44,707 nucleotides of DNA, taken from contig JBBALJ010000016.1 in assembly GCA_040403075.1 (NCBI GenBank), forward strand, positions 1 through 44,707, read 5' to 3'. Numbering within the stretch: the stretch's first letter is position 1; the number at the start of each line of letters is the position of its first letter. The stretch comes from RGVD01 sp040403075. Its GTDB lineage: Bacteria; Bacteroidota; Bacteroidia; UKL13-3. Below, piece after piece: positions 23,987-34,312 of the stretch. The position numbers and the translations under genes are program-made. Below the pieces are notes generated by a model that was not told where the DNA came from, made no database searches, and was given only the letters and a program-made list of their open reading frames with translations.

Positions 23987-24958
23987 ATGAAGTTTAAAAT
24001 TGACTTTGACATAGCACTATTGATTCACAAAATCAAACATGAGGATGCATTGTTTTTTGTTGGGTCATGCTTTGCTGAAAACATAGCGGCTAAATTGCTT
24101 GAAAATAAATTCAAAACTTATGTCAACCCCAATGGCATTGTGTTCAATCCCATCAGCATTTTCAATACTTTAGCCCATATATGTGAGGATAAAAACTATG
24201 ATGAAAATGCCTTGCTTCAATCGGATGATATGTGGTATTCTTTTCATCACCACAGTGCTATCAAGGCACAAAGCAAAGAAGAGCTGCTTAGTAAAATTAA
24301 AGCAATAAATAATGAGGCTAAACTAGCCTTAGCACAAGCCAAACACCTTGTTATTACGATGGGTTCGGCATGGGTGTATGAACATTTACCTCATCATGAA
24401 ATAGTGGTCAATTGCCATAAAGTGCCTCAAACGAAATTTCAAAAAAGGCTATTATCAGTTGATGAAATAGTGGAGGCTTTCAATGGCATTTACCCTAAAA
24501 TAAAAAAGCTTAACCCTAACATAAGCATCATGCTAACGGTTAGCCCGGTTAAATACTTACGAGATGGAATTATAGAAAATAACCTTAGTAAATCTACTTT
24601 GCTGTTGGCTGCAGATACCATTTGCAAAATGCATTCTATCTGCTATTTCCCTGCCTTTGAAATTGTGAATGACGAATTGCGCGATTACCGCTTTTATGCA
24701 GAAGACATGGCACACCCCAGCGAATCGGCCATACAATATGTATGGGAAAGGTTTGTGGACACTTGTGTGAGTGAAGAGTTTAGGCAATTGATGCAACAGT
24801 TGGACGAAATAAGGAAAGCCTATTATCACCGTCCGTTTAATGAGGACGGTGCGCAGCACCAAAAATTCAAAAAGCATTTTTTACAAAAGACACAAGACCT
24901 TCAAAACAAGCACCCTTATCTGAGTTTGGAAGCCGAAATTTCGTATTTTTCGGTTTGA
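23987..24958 (+). CDS. GSCFA-domain protein
   Basis: This 323-residue protein is named after its motif GSCFAENI (S27 in GSCF), which resembles the nucleophile block of SGNH/GDSL-like hydrolases. Further conserved stretches are VITMGSAWVYE, ISIMLTVSPVKYLRDG and EDMAHPSESAIQYVWERF, the last with an H that could complete an SGNH-type triad. It is cytoplasmic (no signal peptide). The family is widespread in Bacteroidota; the substrate is unknown. It lies 69 bp upstream of dnaX. Confidence 0.88.
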   Translation: MKFKIDFDIALLIHKIKHEDALFFVGSCFAENIAAKLLENKFKTYVNPNGIVFNPISIFNTLAHICEDKNYDENALLQSDDMWYSFHHHSAIKAQSKEELLSKIKAINNEAKLALAQAKHLVITMGSAWVYEHLPHHEIVVNCHKVPQTKFQKRLLSVDEIVEAFNGIYPKIKKLNPNISIMLTVSPVKYLRDGIIENNLSKSTLLLAADTICKMHSICYFPAFEIVNDELRDYRFYAEDMAHPSESAIQYVWERFVDTCVSEEFRQLMQQLDEIRKAYYHRPFNEDGAQHQKFKKHFLQKTQDLQNKHPYLSLEAEISYFSV

Positions 24959-25027
24959 CAATCAAATTGATAAAATTTGGGCATTATTTGTTAATGGTAA
25001 AAAAGTAAGAAAGACTATTTTGCGGCC

Positions 25028-26802
25028 ATGGAAAATTTTGTGGTTTCTGCTCGTAAGTATCGTCCGTCAAGTTTTGACACGGTTATAGGTCAGCAGCACA
25101 TTGTACAGACATTAAAAAATGCCATTAAAAACAAGCATTTGGCTCACGCATTTTTATTTTGCGGACCACGTGGTGTTGGTAAAACCACCAGCGCACGATT
25201 GCTTGCTAAAACCATTAATTGTAGCAATTTATCAGCAAATACAGAGGCTTGCAACGAGTGCGACAGTTGTAAGGCTTTTAACAATAACGTAAATTTTAAC
25301 ATCTACGAACTGGATGCGGCCTCTAATAATTCGGTTGATGATATTAGGGCTTTGGTTGACCAAGTTCGATATGCACCCCAAGGTGCGCAATACAAAATCT
25401 ATATCATAGATGAGGTTCACATGTTGAGTGCAGCTGCATTTAATGCTTTTCTAAAAACCCTTGAAGAGCCACCTCCTTATGCTAAGTTTATTTTAGCAAC
25501 CACAGAAAAACACAAGATACTTCCTACCATATTATCACGTTGTCAGGTTTTTGATTTTTATAGAATCAAGGTTGAAGATGCTGTGAAGCAGTTGAAACTA
25601 ATCTGCGAAAGGGAAGGGGTAACTGCCGAAGAAGAGGCATTGCACATCATTGGTCAAAAGGCTGAAGGTGCTATGCGTGATGCGCTTTCGATATTTGATA
25701 GGATAGTAAGTTTTACGGGTAATAACATCACTTATAAAGATGTTATCCATAACCTAAACATCCTTGATTATGATTATTATTTTAAGATAACACAATACAT
25801 ACTTAGCGAAGACATTCCAGCTACTTTGCTATTGTTCAATGATATTTTATCAAACGGTTTTGATGGCTTACATTTCTTAACAGGCTTGTCTGACCACTTC
25901 AGAAACCTGAGTGTTTGCAAATATCCCGATACGGTTAAATTGCTAGAAGTAGCCTCTTCGGTAGCTGCTAAATATGCGCAACAATCACAAACTGCCAATA
26001 TTAGCTTTTTGTTGAATGCCTTGAATATGCTCAACAAATGCGAGTTGGATTACAAATCAAGCAAGAACCAAAGACTTCATGTGGAGTTATGCTTGATGAA
26101 GCTTTGTCATTTAAAAGGCTACACGCAATTAGAAAGCACCAATCTTGAGTTGGGGCTAAAAAAAAAATTAGTGTAAGTCCTAATGAGGAGCAAAACTCTG
26201 CACCTGCTGAGAGTACTGTTATCGAACTAAAACCAGCAATTGAAAGTGTTTCCATAGTAGCTGAACCTGAAACTCCTAAAATTACACCTCCACTTAATTC
26301 TTTATTTGCTGATACCAAAAACAAGCCAAACGACTTGGTGGCACTGGCCAAACAGCGCATGGCTGAAAAGAAACAGCAAGAAGAATCAATCAATGGCAAT
26401 GAAAGTAAATTAGAAGATTCAATACCTAGTGCTGAAATAACCCAAGAGGTTTTTGAAATTGTATGGCAAGCATATCTAAAAGAGCTTGAAGACAAAGGAA
26501 ACAGAAGGATTTCTAGTTTTATTAAAGAACGCTCCTTTGAGATTGTAGCAGGAGATAGGGTGAAACTGACCTTGTTTAGCAACCTAGAAAAAGAAATGTT
26601 TGAGGCTGAAAGACTTTCTGTTTTGCCCTTTTTTAGAAGCCGTTTGAAAAACAATACCTTCGAGTTTGAATATGAAATTAGCAATAACAACCCTACAGAA
26701 AACAGGTTGCTAACTGCTGAACAGAAGTTTAAACTCATGGCTCAGAAAAACCCATTGCTTAACGATTTGCAGAGGATATTTGAATTGCATATTGAGTATT
26801 AG
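25028..26802 (+). CDS. dnaX: DNA polymerase III gamma/tau subunit, frameshift-dependent long form
   Basis: DnaX forms the clamp-loader ATPase core. The zero frame (25028-26176) gives 382 residues: Walker A GPRGVGKT (46-53), zinc cysteines C65, C75, C78, C81, Walker B IIDE (126-129) and LSRC (169-172), ending after domain III with GLKKKLV. The coding sequence continues in the -1 frame from ISVSPNEEQNS to the TAA at 26802, adding a tau-like tail with an acidic/Pro linker and the C-terminal domain WQAYLKELEDKGNRRISSF. The switch is at an A10 run (26158-26167). A -1 ribosomal shift, or transcripts with one extra A, gives about 591 residues. The short form would be gamma-like. A homopolymer sequencing error is the alternative. 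Confidence 0.9.
26158..26167 (+). promoter_or_regulatory. A10 slippery site in dnaX
   Basis: The zero-frame codons are CTA AAA AAA AAA TTA GTG TAA. The downstream frame resumes as ATT AGT GTA, which requires a -1 shift inside the A run. The heptamer A-AAA-AAA is a standard -1 site, and A9 or longer also supports transcriptional slippage as in Thermus dnaX. Only a weak 5-bp stem (attag 26167-26171 with ctaat 26180-26184) follows. Confidence 0.75.
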
Positions 26803-27098
26803 TTAACCCTCAATTTTCATTAATTATTTTATTCCTAAACTGATTTTATGAAGATCGTTTTGCATTTGCTTTAAAGAGTTCTTATAAAAAATTTATCCAA
26901 TAACGAAGCCGATTTTCGCAGTGCGCGGGCCGTCACCCTGAGTCGAAGGGTCTGTGTGGGATAAAGAGTATATTGATATTAGCAAGTTTGTTTCCTTTTG
27001 ATGCCTCAAAAGGAAAATGAGAAACAATTAGATTGAAGATTGAAAATATAAAACAATCCCAATAATCAGGACAAGCAAAACCGATTCGAATCTATCTT
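26803..27098. other. Convergent gap after dnaX
   Basis: It contains a short dispersed-repeat fragment, gtcaccctgagtcgaagggt, around 26932-26951 with a weak accct/agggt stem. No clear terminator or gene is seen. Confidence 0.4.
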
Positions 27099-30000
27099 CT
27101 ATCTCATCAAATAAATCTTGCCTGTATTCTCAACAAAGAATTTATTTTCATCCTTAACTTTGGCATTGAGTCTACGTTCAATGTCTGCTCCATTTATTTT
27201 GCTTAATACTTGGTACAAATACACCCCATTCGCTAATCTATCACCATACATATCTGTACCGTCCCATGCAAAATCAGAGATATTGTTTCCTATTCGCATG
27301 GTTCCAAATTCTTGTTTGCTAACCTCTCTCACGACCTTTCCTGTTATGGTAGTTATGCGAATTAACAAATCATCTGGTATTTTATCTCCTGTAAGCGTAT
27401 AAACAAATCGCATGTTAGTGGTACATGGATTAGGGTATGGATAAAAATAACTAAGACTGCTTTTACTAATTACGGTATAGTCTATCGCATATTCATTGGC
27501 TCCAGAGGCAATGCCGCTTGCATCTTTACTCATCACCTTTAAGCCATATACCCCATCCGATAATTTCTGAGGCCTATATTCCAAAACAGCTTTATTATCG
27601 GTACTTGTGGCTGGAATAAATTTCAAATCAGCGCTATTTAAATTGATGCGCTCGTAATTAAAATTTTGAGGAGTGCGCAAGTACAAACTAAAAGTTGACG
27701 TATCGTTCTGAAGTTTAAAAACATTGTTATCGATAGATACAATTCTGATGGTTGGACTAGGCGAAACAATGTCTTCATTGGCAATTCTTGTACCATCAAA
27801 AGTTACCTCTAAATATGGATTGATTTTATCTGTTTGAACCGTGAACGTTTTTGAAAGGCTGTTATTAATAAAGCTTTGCTCTTTCACTTTTTCATCTGCA
27901 TTCAACTTTAGTGTCAAAGTATTCAATCCAGAAAGTATATAGGTAGGCATTTTCTTTTCTATTAAGATGGAATCATATGCCAACAAATTCTTTATTTTTA
28001 TCTGCTGCTTATACTTTACTAGCCTACTATCATCCGCAATGGAGAAATCTACTAATGATGAATCATATGGTGTTTTTGAAAGGTTTCTTGCCAATATTTT
28101 AATATTTATGCTATCACCTTGAGCGAGATTATCATTATAAAAACTGTACTGTAATGATGGGTCTAACATAGCCTCAGATGCCACTGAATAATTTACTTGT
28201 AAAAATCCAAACTGATGAGGTGTCCTGAATGTACTATCTACATAATTTACCCTAATTTTCAAATAAGGATATTGATTAGCATCAATATTGGATAGGTTAT
28301 AATTCGAAGTATTCACATTACTGGCCAAGTTAGTCTCTTGTCCATTCTTGCTGATACCAATCACATCAAACCAATACCTCCCAGATGGGATGACATCTGT
28401 ATTGTTCATCAGAAAAGCCAGTGACTGCCAAGCATTAGCAGGACCGATGGCAGCCGTTGTAAAATTGCCTGTAAACCATTTACCAACAATATTTGCCGTG
28501 AACCTTACTTGATCTGCTAAGGCAGTATCAGGTATTGCGGACTTGTCGTTGTAGATGGTATCTTCAAATGCAGTTCCCCAATTAGCACCTTTTTTACCCA
28601 CCATGGCCCAAGCAGTATTGTTACTTCCTATAGCTGGAATTTTTATGGTACCAAATTTCTTAAATGCATCTCTTAGCTCTTGGCTCCAATTGGCTGCATT
28701 TGAATTCAACCTGGAGAACATTCCCACATAATAGCCCTCTCCCACCGAATCAATAAAAGCTGTTAAATCACTTTGCCCTTGCGGAGTATTGGTGTTGAAT
28801 GTATAATAGCGGAGCGATAAATCGTTCACCCCATTTTTGTTATCAATTATATTTTGACATTGAAAAGGATAATTGGGCAGCTCTGTGCTTTCATCGGCTT
28901 TGTATTTGTTAAACACAGTTGCCACAACGCCTTCATTCAAACATTTAAATACTTGGGCATTTAAAAAGTAGGGTGAAGTAAATGAGTTTAATGCAGTATT
29001 CCATCTACGAACATAAATACCAATTTGCTTTTCATCATTAGCAAATTCAAGCTGTCTAGTAATTGGATTTTGCATCATTAATTCGCTTGAAGACCAGTTT
29101 TTGTATTGATCGAAATTACTTTGACGCCAACCTTCTCCCCCATTTTTCAGATAAGTAAAACTACTCATGTTCCATTGTCCTCCTTGGCTTTCAGGTAGGT
29201 TTAATCGGCTTCTCCAAAAAAATACTTGAGAATCTTTGGCATTCAAATTCAATTGCCAAGTAGCTAATGACTGCGCTGTGATAATACGTGATGTTTGGTA
29301 AAAAGAACTTGCAGGGTTGAATTGAATGCTTGTATCTACCTCAAATATATACTCACTATTGCTTGCAAATAAATTATTGTTTTGGGCGATGAGTTTTACT
29401 TCATCTGAATTTACTATGGCATAGTTGGATGGTAATAGATTGGTCAAGCCAGTACCAGGAATAAACACATTTAAAATCGCACTATTATTTTGCTTTTGAG
29501 ATTCAACTAAACGGTTGTTTTTATCAAGCCATAATTCAAAAGTATTGTTACCTACCAAAGCCTTGTCAGTCCCTTTAATCCACATTTGTATAGTGTCTTT
29601 ATAGTAAGGAGATAATACGTTCACCACAGGTAATTCCCTCTTCTTCCCATCTGCTAAGGTTTGAGTAAGGTACACCTCAATACTGTCATCTGTTGTTTTA
29701 CCTAGGTTTGTTATTACCACATTTAAAGCAAAAGAATCACTTTGTGCAGAAGCTCCTGTAGATAAAAACAAATCATTGTTTGCTACTGCATAATCAGGCA
29801 AAATTGGGCTGTAAATTTTAACTGCAGGGTCGCCTTGAAGAATCAATTGCAGTGCATGTGAGCTTGTATATTCATCTGTGGAATTAATGCTTCTGAATGC
29901 CTCTTGCAAGACCTGACCGATAGGCTTAGCATAAGCATCAACACATAGCTTTTTATACACAGCATCCATTTGTGTATATAGGTTGCCATCAAAAGTAAAA

Positions 30001-32126
30001 TTAGAATGAGCCAACCAACCAATAGCCCCTTTGTCTTTGGCGCAGATATAATCTTTGCCATACACTTGACCCGTTCCTCCGGGATCAATATCATTGGCAT
30101 TGCCTATATTACAGCCATTGAAGTAAAAAAACGGGTAACGATTTCGGTTATTTAAATCACGAATGCTACCAAAATCTAAATCAAGTATGGTTAGCGAACC
30201 ATGACCTAAAAAGGTAACCAATGATTTACCATTATTAATTTCATCAATAAGGGTTTGCTTCAAATTACTTTGTGTAGGTAAGGTTGAATTTTTATTGTAT
30301 GAACTCACATTTGCACCAAAATATTTACCTCTAATTGTATTGCCTTTTGCAGCTAATTGCGATTTAAAAATGGCTTGTTGACCTGCATTGCTGCCACCAC
30401 TCAAATGTAAAATCTGCTTGCGCCATGCTTGAATACTATCTGATGAGGTTTCGTAATAGATTAATTTATCCAAATAATTTTCAGCTTCCTCATTGCTTGA
30501 AGCTGCTATACGACCCGTGGCAATGGCAGGTTCTTTAGTGCTTCCCGCAAGGCCTGCTGTAAACATATTATCACTAGCAGGCTCTCCTATGGATGGTACA
30601 AGGTTGTTTGCAAAATACTCATTGGTGTTGGGTAATCTAGTTAAACTGTTTTGGTAACCTCTACCTAATAATAAAAGAAATGAAGGTTTGACGAGTTGCT
30701 TAGTTAAAAGATGATTGCAAAACCTTTTTACTGCCAATGGATGCGGATATCCATAAAAATACAAATCATACAATTGATTACTATTTACCAACAAAGTATT
30801 GTATTTACTCGACCTATATTGCTTGTATCGATTGGCAGCAGTTGCCAACTTCTCATTCGACACAATCAAAAATTCGTAGTTGTTATTTGGATCTATTGAC
30901 ACAAAATTGATAGGCTGCAAAGCTGCAATTGCCATGATATCCAGAGAGTCGCAAAGATAGATTTCATGAGGCTTTCCATCGTTGTTCAATAAAGCATGAA
31001 TTTCATTTCCATTCTTCAAAGTAGCCTGAATTCTTTGCCCAACACTTAAATCATATAGAATAGGATTTTGAAATCCAGCAGCATAAAAATCAAATTTCAA
31101 ATACGACCTCAATCCTGATTGAATGGCATTGTGCCTAAATCTTAAAATGGATTGATTACCCAAATTAAATAGCCTTGCATATTGCAGTTTGATATAGGAT
31201 ACCGCTTGTATATCACTGGCCACACCCAAATCATTAATAACATCAAATCGAAATCGGGTGCTGTTGTTTCCAATAAATGAATTAGAAAGCGCATTGCTAA
31301 AGGTATTAACACCATATCCTACAAAACTCGAGTCTTTTATATTGGTATAATTTCCAGCATCTGCAGCTATGCTGATTCGCAAATGGTGGTTTACCAAATT
31401 GGCATTCAAGTTGGCATTGCTGTTACCAAAAACCTTACACTCATAACTTGGACTAAAACCCGATGCTGTGGCAAATGGCGTATTGAAAATAAACTCTCTG
31501 CTCTCACCTGCATTTATCAATGAACCCACCCAACTTTCGCCTTCCAAATAAGGACTTAAATAATAGGGATCAGGATAAGAGGGTATGAAACCACCACGGT
31601 AATAAAAATCCTTGAGTACAATGTTTTGGCTATATGTAAAATAGGGTTCAGGAGTATAAGATGCATAGCTTGTATCACTTAATACACCTAATCTTGCGCC
31701 AGTTTTAGGGCTGCTAGCAGGAAGAATGGTCAAGAAATAATAGGCTGTATCTGTGTATAAACTATACAAAGTATGCGCATGGTCTGATGCACTTTTATAC
31801 AATTCAGTGTCAAGTTTACCATCATTTTTGTCTGCATAAAATTCAATATAATCGCTTGGATCAAACTGACCATCCTTGTCACCATAAATAAATATCGCTT
31901 GCTCTTGTCCATCTCTAAACAATTGAAATCGCTTGGGCTGAGTGCCTTCCACATCTATGCCTGCTGCAGCTAAAGTGGCCGCATCTATTCTATAAATACC
32001 TTGCTTGGCTATTTTAACTTTATAGTATGCCTGACCTGATTGTATCCATTCAAATCCAAAGGGCTGAGCCCAGACACTCGAAAGCACACACAATGAAAAC
32101 AGAAATAGAAGAATTCTTTTGGCCAT
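27099..32126 (-). CDS. C25-family peptidase, PorU2-like T9SS sortase homologue
   Basis: This is a very large exported protein (1675 residues from the ATG at 32126; a TTG at 32144 is rejected because MAKRILLFLFSLCVLSS is the signal peptide, ending VWAQ). The gingipain-like C25 domain spans about 390-780: NYEFLIVSNEKLA, LLLLGRGYQN, then the catalytic pair H642 in FLGHGS and C672 in FNGCNIGN. CARDB-like and other beta domains follow, and a FlgD-like C-terminal region has YPNPCTTNMRFVYTL and NGVYLYQVLSK. PorU itself cleaves and attaches T9SS cargo; PorU2 homologues are longer and less understood. It could process cargo such as the multicopper oxidase in this window. Confidence 0.88.
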   Translation of the reverse strand: MAKRILLFLFSLCVLSSVWAQPFGFEWIQSGQAYYKVKIAKQGIYRIDAATLAAAGIDVEGTQPKRFQLFRDGQEQAIFIYGDKDGQFDPSDYIEFYADKNDGKLDTELYKSASDHAHTLYSLYTDTAYYFLTILPASSPKTGARLGVLSDTSYASYTPEPYFTYSQNIVLKDFYYRGGFIPSYPDPYYLSPYLEGESWVGSLINAGESREFIFNTPFATASGFSPSYECKVFGNSNANLNANLVNHHLRISIAADAGNYTNIKDSSFVGYGVNTFSNALSNSFIGNNSTRFRFDVINDLGVASDIQAVSYIKLQYARLFNLGNQSILRFRHNAIQSGLRSYLKFDFYAAGFQNPILYDLSVGQRIQATLKNGNEIHALLNNDGKPHEIYLCDSLDIMAIAALQPINFVSIDPNNNYEFLIVSNEKLATAANRYKQYRSSKYNTLLVNSNQLYDLYFYGYPHPLAVKRFCNHLLTKQLVKPSFLLLLGRGYQNSLTRLPNTNEYFANNLVPSIGEPASDNMFTAGLAGSTKEPAIATGRIAASSNEEAENYLDKLIYYETSSDSIQAWRKQILHLSGGSNAGQQAIFKSQLAAKGNTIRGKYFGANVSSYNKNSTLPTQSNLKQTLIDEINNGKSLVTFLGHGSLTILDLDFGSIRDLNNRNRYPFFYFNGCNIGNANDIDPGGTGQVYGKDYICAKDKGAIGWLAHSNFTFDGNLYTQMDAVYKKLCVDAYAKPIGQVLQEAFRSINSTDEYTSSHALQLILQGDPAVKIYSPILPDYAVANNDLFLSTGASAQSDSFALNVVITNLGKTTDDSIEVYLTQTLADGKKRELPVVNVLSPYYKDTIQMWIKGTDKALVGNNTFELWLDKNNRLVESQKQNNSAILNVFIPGTGLTNLLPSNYAIVNSDEVKLIAQNNNLFASNSEYIFEVDTSIQFNPASSFYQTSRIITAQSLATWQLNLNAKDSQVFFWRSRLNLPESQGGQWNMSSFTYLKNGGEGWRQSNFDQYKNWSSSELMMQNPITRQLEFANDEKQIGIYVRRWNTALNSFTSPYFLNAQVFKCLNEGVVATVFNKYKADESTELPNYPFQCQNIIDNKNGVNDLSLRYYTFNTNTPQGQSDLTAFIDSVGEGYYVGMFSRLNSNAANWSQELRDAFKKFGTIKIPAIGSNNTAWAMVGKKGANWGTAFEDTIYNDKSAIPDTALADQVRFTANIVGKWFTGNFTTAAIGPANAWQSLAFLMNNTDVIPSGRYWFDVIGISKNGQETNLASNVNTSNYNLSNIDANQYPYLKIRVNYVDSTFRTPHQFGFLQVNYSVASEAMLDPSLQYSFYNDNLAQGDSINIKILARNLSKTPYDSSLVDFSIADDSRLVKYKQQIKIKNLLAYDSILIEKKMPTYILSGLNTLTLKLNADEKVKEQSFINNSLSKTFTVQTDKINPYLEVTFDGTRIANEDIVSPSPTIRIVSIDNNVFKLQNDTSTFSLYLRTPQNFNYERINLNSADLKFIPATSTDNKAVLEYRPQKLSDGVYGLKVMSKDASGIASGANEYAIDYTVISKSSLSYFYPYPNPCTTNMRFVYTLTGDKIPDDLLIRITTITGKVVREVSKQEFGTMRIGNNISDFAWDGTDMYGDRLANGVYLYQVLSKINGADIERRLNAKVKDENKFFVENTGKIYLMR

Positions 32127-32302
32127 ATTAAAATGCTTTGGCAATTTAAGATATTTTGAGGGAATGTTTTGAAAGGATTATTTGTAAACATCTTTTCGAA
32201 TGCGGGTATTTAAAATCAAATTTGATTCGTTAATAAGTATTTTTATTCACCATATATATATGCTTCTGTTTTTATATTGTTTTCAAATAATTACATTCGT
32301 TA

Positions 32303-32800
32303 ATGAAAAAACTATTCATCATTGTATTTGCAGCAGTTTTAGCGGGCTGTAATACCCATACTAACAAAACAAACACTAAAGAAAACACTCACAACAAAAT
32401 GGAAACAAATAATCAAAACGACAGCACTCCTAAGGTTACAGGCATAGGTGGAATTTTCTTTTTTTCAAGCAATCCTAAAGAAACTAGGGAATGGTATAAA
32501 AACAACTTAGGAATGGATGTAAATGATTATGGTTCAACCTTTGAATCACGTGATATGCATAACAGTGAAGAGATTACCCAATTGCAATGGAGTCCTTTTA
32601 AAGCTGGCAACGAATACTTTGCACCATCTAAAAAAGAATTTATGATTAACTACCGTGTGCAAAACATAGAAGGGTTAGTAAAAAAATTATCGGACAATGG
32701 CGTAAACATTGTAGATAGTATTCAAGATTCAGAATTTGGTAAGTTTGTTCATATTATGGACGCTGATGGCAATAAAATTGAGCTTTGGGAGCCTAAATAA
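32303..32800 (+). CDS. VOC/glyoxalase-fold lipoprotein
   Basis: This 165-residue protein has lipid cysteine C16 in VLAGCNTH and a Thr/Asn-rich linker of about 30 residues. A single VOC domain follows: GIGGIFFFSSNPKETREWYKNNLGMD, later FVHIMDADGNKIELWEP, the usual ending with a metal-ligand Glu. Most VOC proteins are cytoplasmic; membrane anchoring is unusual and suggests an envelope role. Substrate unknown. It is transcribed divergently from PorU2. Confidence 0.85.
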   Translation: MKKLFIIVFAAVLAGCNTHTNKTNTKENTHNKMETNNQNDSTPKVTGIGGIFFFSSNPKETREWYKNNLGMDVNDYGSTFESRDMHNSEEITQLQWSPFKAGNEYFAPSKKEFMINYRVQNIEGLVKKLSDNGVNIVDSIQDSEFGKFVHIMDADGNKIELWEPK

Positions 32801-33046
32801 ATCCAGATTATTACCTTAAAGATATTTCATATCGAACAGAGTCTGTCATTTTGAGCGGAGTCGTAAAATAGACAGACTCTTCATTCTCGTCTTAGTAATT
32901 TCCGATAAAAACGAGTAGGGGCGCGATTAATCGCGCCCCTACTCGTTTACTCAATGCAATAATAGAGAATGTTAGTAGCTGCGAGATCAATCGCGTAGCT
33001 CCAAAAAGCAAATTTAATTTCAAAAAAGTCACGAAATGAAAATTTC
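32801..33046. repeat. Cluster of REP-like palindromes
   Basis: 32842-32884: an imperfect hairpin with agagtctgtc and gacagactct arms. 32909-32948: a perfect 40-bp palindrome centred on gcgcgattaatcgcgc. About 32972-32998: a degenerate relative (agctgcgagatcaatcgcg). The second has the appearance of a dispersed REP family. It separates the convergent VOC and pirin genes and may serve as a bidirectional terminator. Confidence 0.8.
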
Positions 33047-34189
33047 CTAAGAATTCTTCTCTTCAAGTTTTCCATCCGCATGTTTGGCAAAGCGGCTTTT
33101 ATTACGCTCATGCACTTGGTCGTATTTAGGCCAAGGCCAGCCACCAAATTGGGTTCTATGATAATCTTCAAAAGCTTGGTTAATTTCTTCTTTGGTGTTC
33201 ATCACAAAGGGTCCGTATTGCATCACTTGTTCCCCTATGGGTTTGCCTTGCAACAAAAGTATGCTCACTTCTGTGTTACCCGCTTTTAAATTAATATCCA
33301 TTTCAGGCAATAGTTCCACAGCAGAATAAGGTGTGATGTTTGTATTCGCCATTGTCAATTGATTGCCTTCATAAAAATAGAGGGTTCTGTTTATACCCAC
33401 TGAAGCTTTAGGTATTGTAAATTCAGCTCCCGCATCCATTTTAATATTCCACACAGCTACTTCGTTTTTCGGGTCGGCAGCCCAAGAATTAGGTGGTGGA
33501 AGAGGTGCCTTATATTTACCCAATTTACCAGCTATCAATTCTACTTTAGTTACTTTTTTATGATCATCGGTATGCAAATAATTAGGAATAGACTCACGCC
33601 ACAACATTTTAAAATGAGGCTCCACCATCTTGTTTACTTTGGGGAGGTTCAACCAAATTTGAAACAATTCCATTGGATTTTCTTCATCTTTCTTTATTAA
33701 TGGAAACATTTCAGAATGTTGAACCCCTTTTCCTGCAGTCATCCATTGCACATCACCATCACCATAGCGGCCTGCAGCGCCCATCGAATCGGCATGATCA
33801 ACAATGCCTTTGCGCACGACAGTTATGGTTTCAAAGCCTCTATGCGGATGGCCTGGAAAACCTGGAACGGTTTTGCCATGGTACATTCTAAATCCATCTT
33901 TGATAATAAAATCATCGCCCATGTGTCGACCATTGAAATAAGACTTTTCAGGTCCCATGACATCATTGCCTTTAGGAAAATAATCTTCGTGGTGAACACA
34001 AAACAAAAAGGGATCAGCCGTTTCCCATTGAAAGCCCAAAGGCTTTATGCTTCTTATTGGATTTGGATTCAAAGCGTTGTAGGATTGTTTTAATGAATTT
34101 GAAAAACTATGAATAGGTGCGGCTGCTGCTGCAGTTAAGGCTAGCGACAATCGGCTTAAGAAACTTCGCCTCTGAATTTTATCTGCCAT
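33047..34189 (-). CDS. Pirin-family protein with Tat signal
   Basis: This 380-residue bicupin protein has the pirin metal site: H114 and H116 in GHPHRGFET, H158 and E160 in GVQHSEMF. Pirins bind iron; some act as quercetinase-like dioxygenases. The N-terminus QRRSFLSRLSLALTAAAAAP carries a twin-arginine motif (R7-R8-S-F-L) and hydrophobic core, so this pirin should be folded with its metal in the cytoplasm and then exported. A TATTTTTG -7 box lies upstream (34223-34230 on the complement). It is divergent from the next gene. Confidence 0.87.
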   Translation of the reverse strand: MADKIQRRSFLSRLSLALTAAAAAPIHSFSNSLKQSYNALNPNPIRSIKPLGFQWETADPFLFCVHHEDYFPKGNDVMGPEKSYFNGRHMGDDFIIKDGFRMYHGKTVPGFPGHPHRGFETITVVRKGIVDHADSMGAAGRYGDGDVQWMTAGKGVQHSEMFPLIKKDEENPMELFQIWLNLPKVNKMVEPHFKMLWRESIPNYLHTDDHKKVTKVELIAGKLGKYKAPLPPPNSWAADPKNEVAVWNIKMDAGAEFTIPKASVGINRTLYFYEGNQLTMANTNITPYSAVELLPEMDINLKAGNTEVSILLLQGKPIGEQVMQYGPFVMNTKEEINQAFEDYHRTQFGGWPWPKYDQVHERNKSRFAKHADGKLEEKNS

Positions 34190-34312
34190 AGTTGTTATTG
34201 TTGGTTATGTATATGTATTATTCAAAAATAAGGGCGTTTATGAAATAAAAAACTATTGTCATGTAATATTTGAAAAATAAAATAATGACATTTGTATATA
34301 TCTATTGTTGTA

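Noticed and set aside
26031..26738. A 235-codon open frame on the minus strand
   Set aside because: It lies wholly inside dnaX and its downstream frame, is Ser/Leu-rich low-complexity, and has no family features; it is a shadow of the real coding strand.
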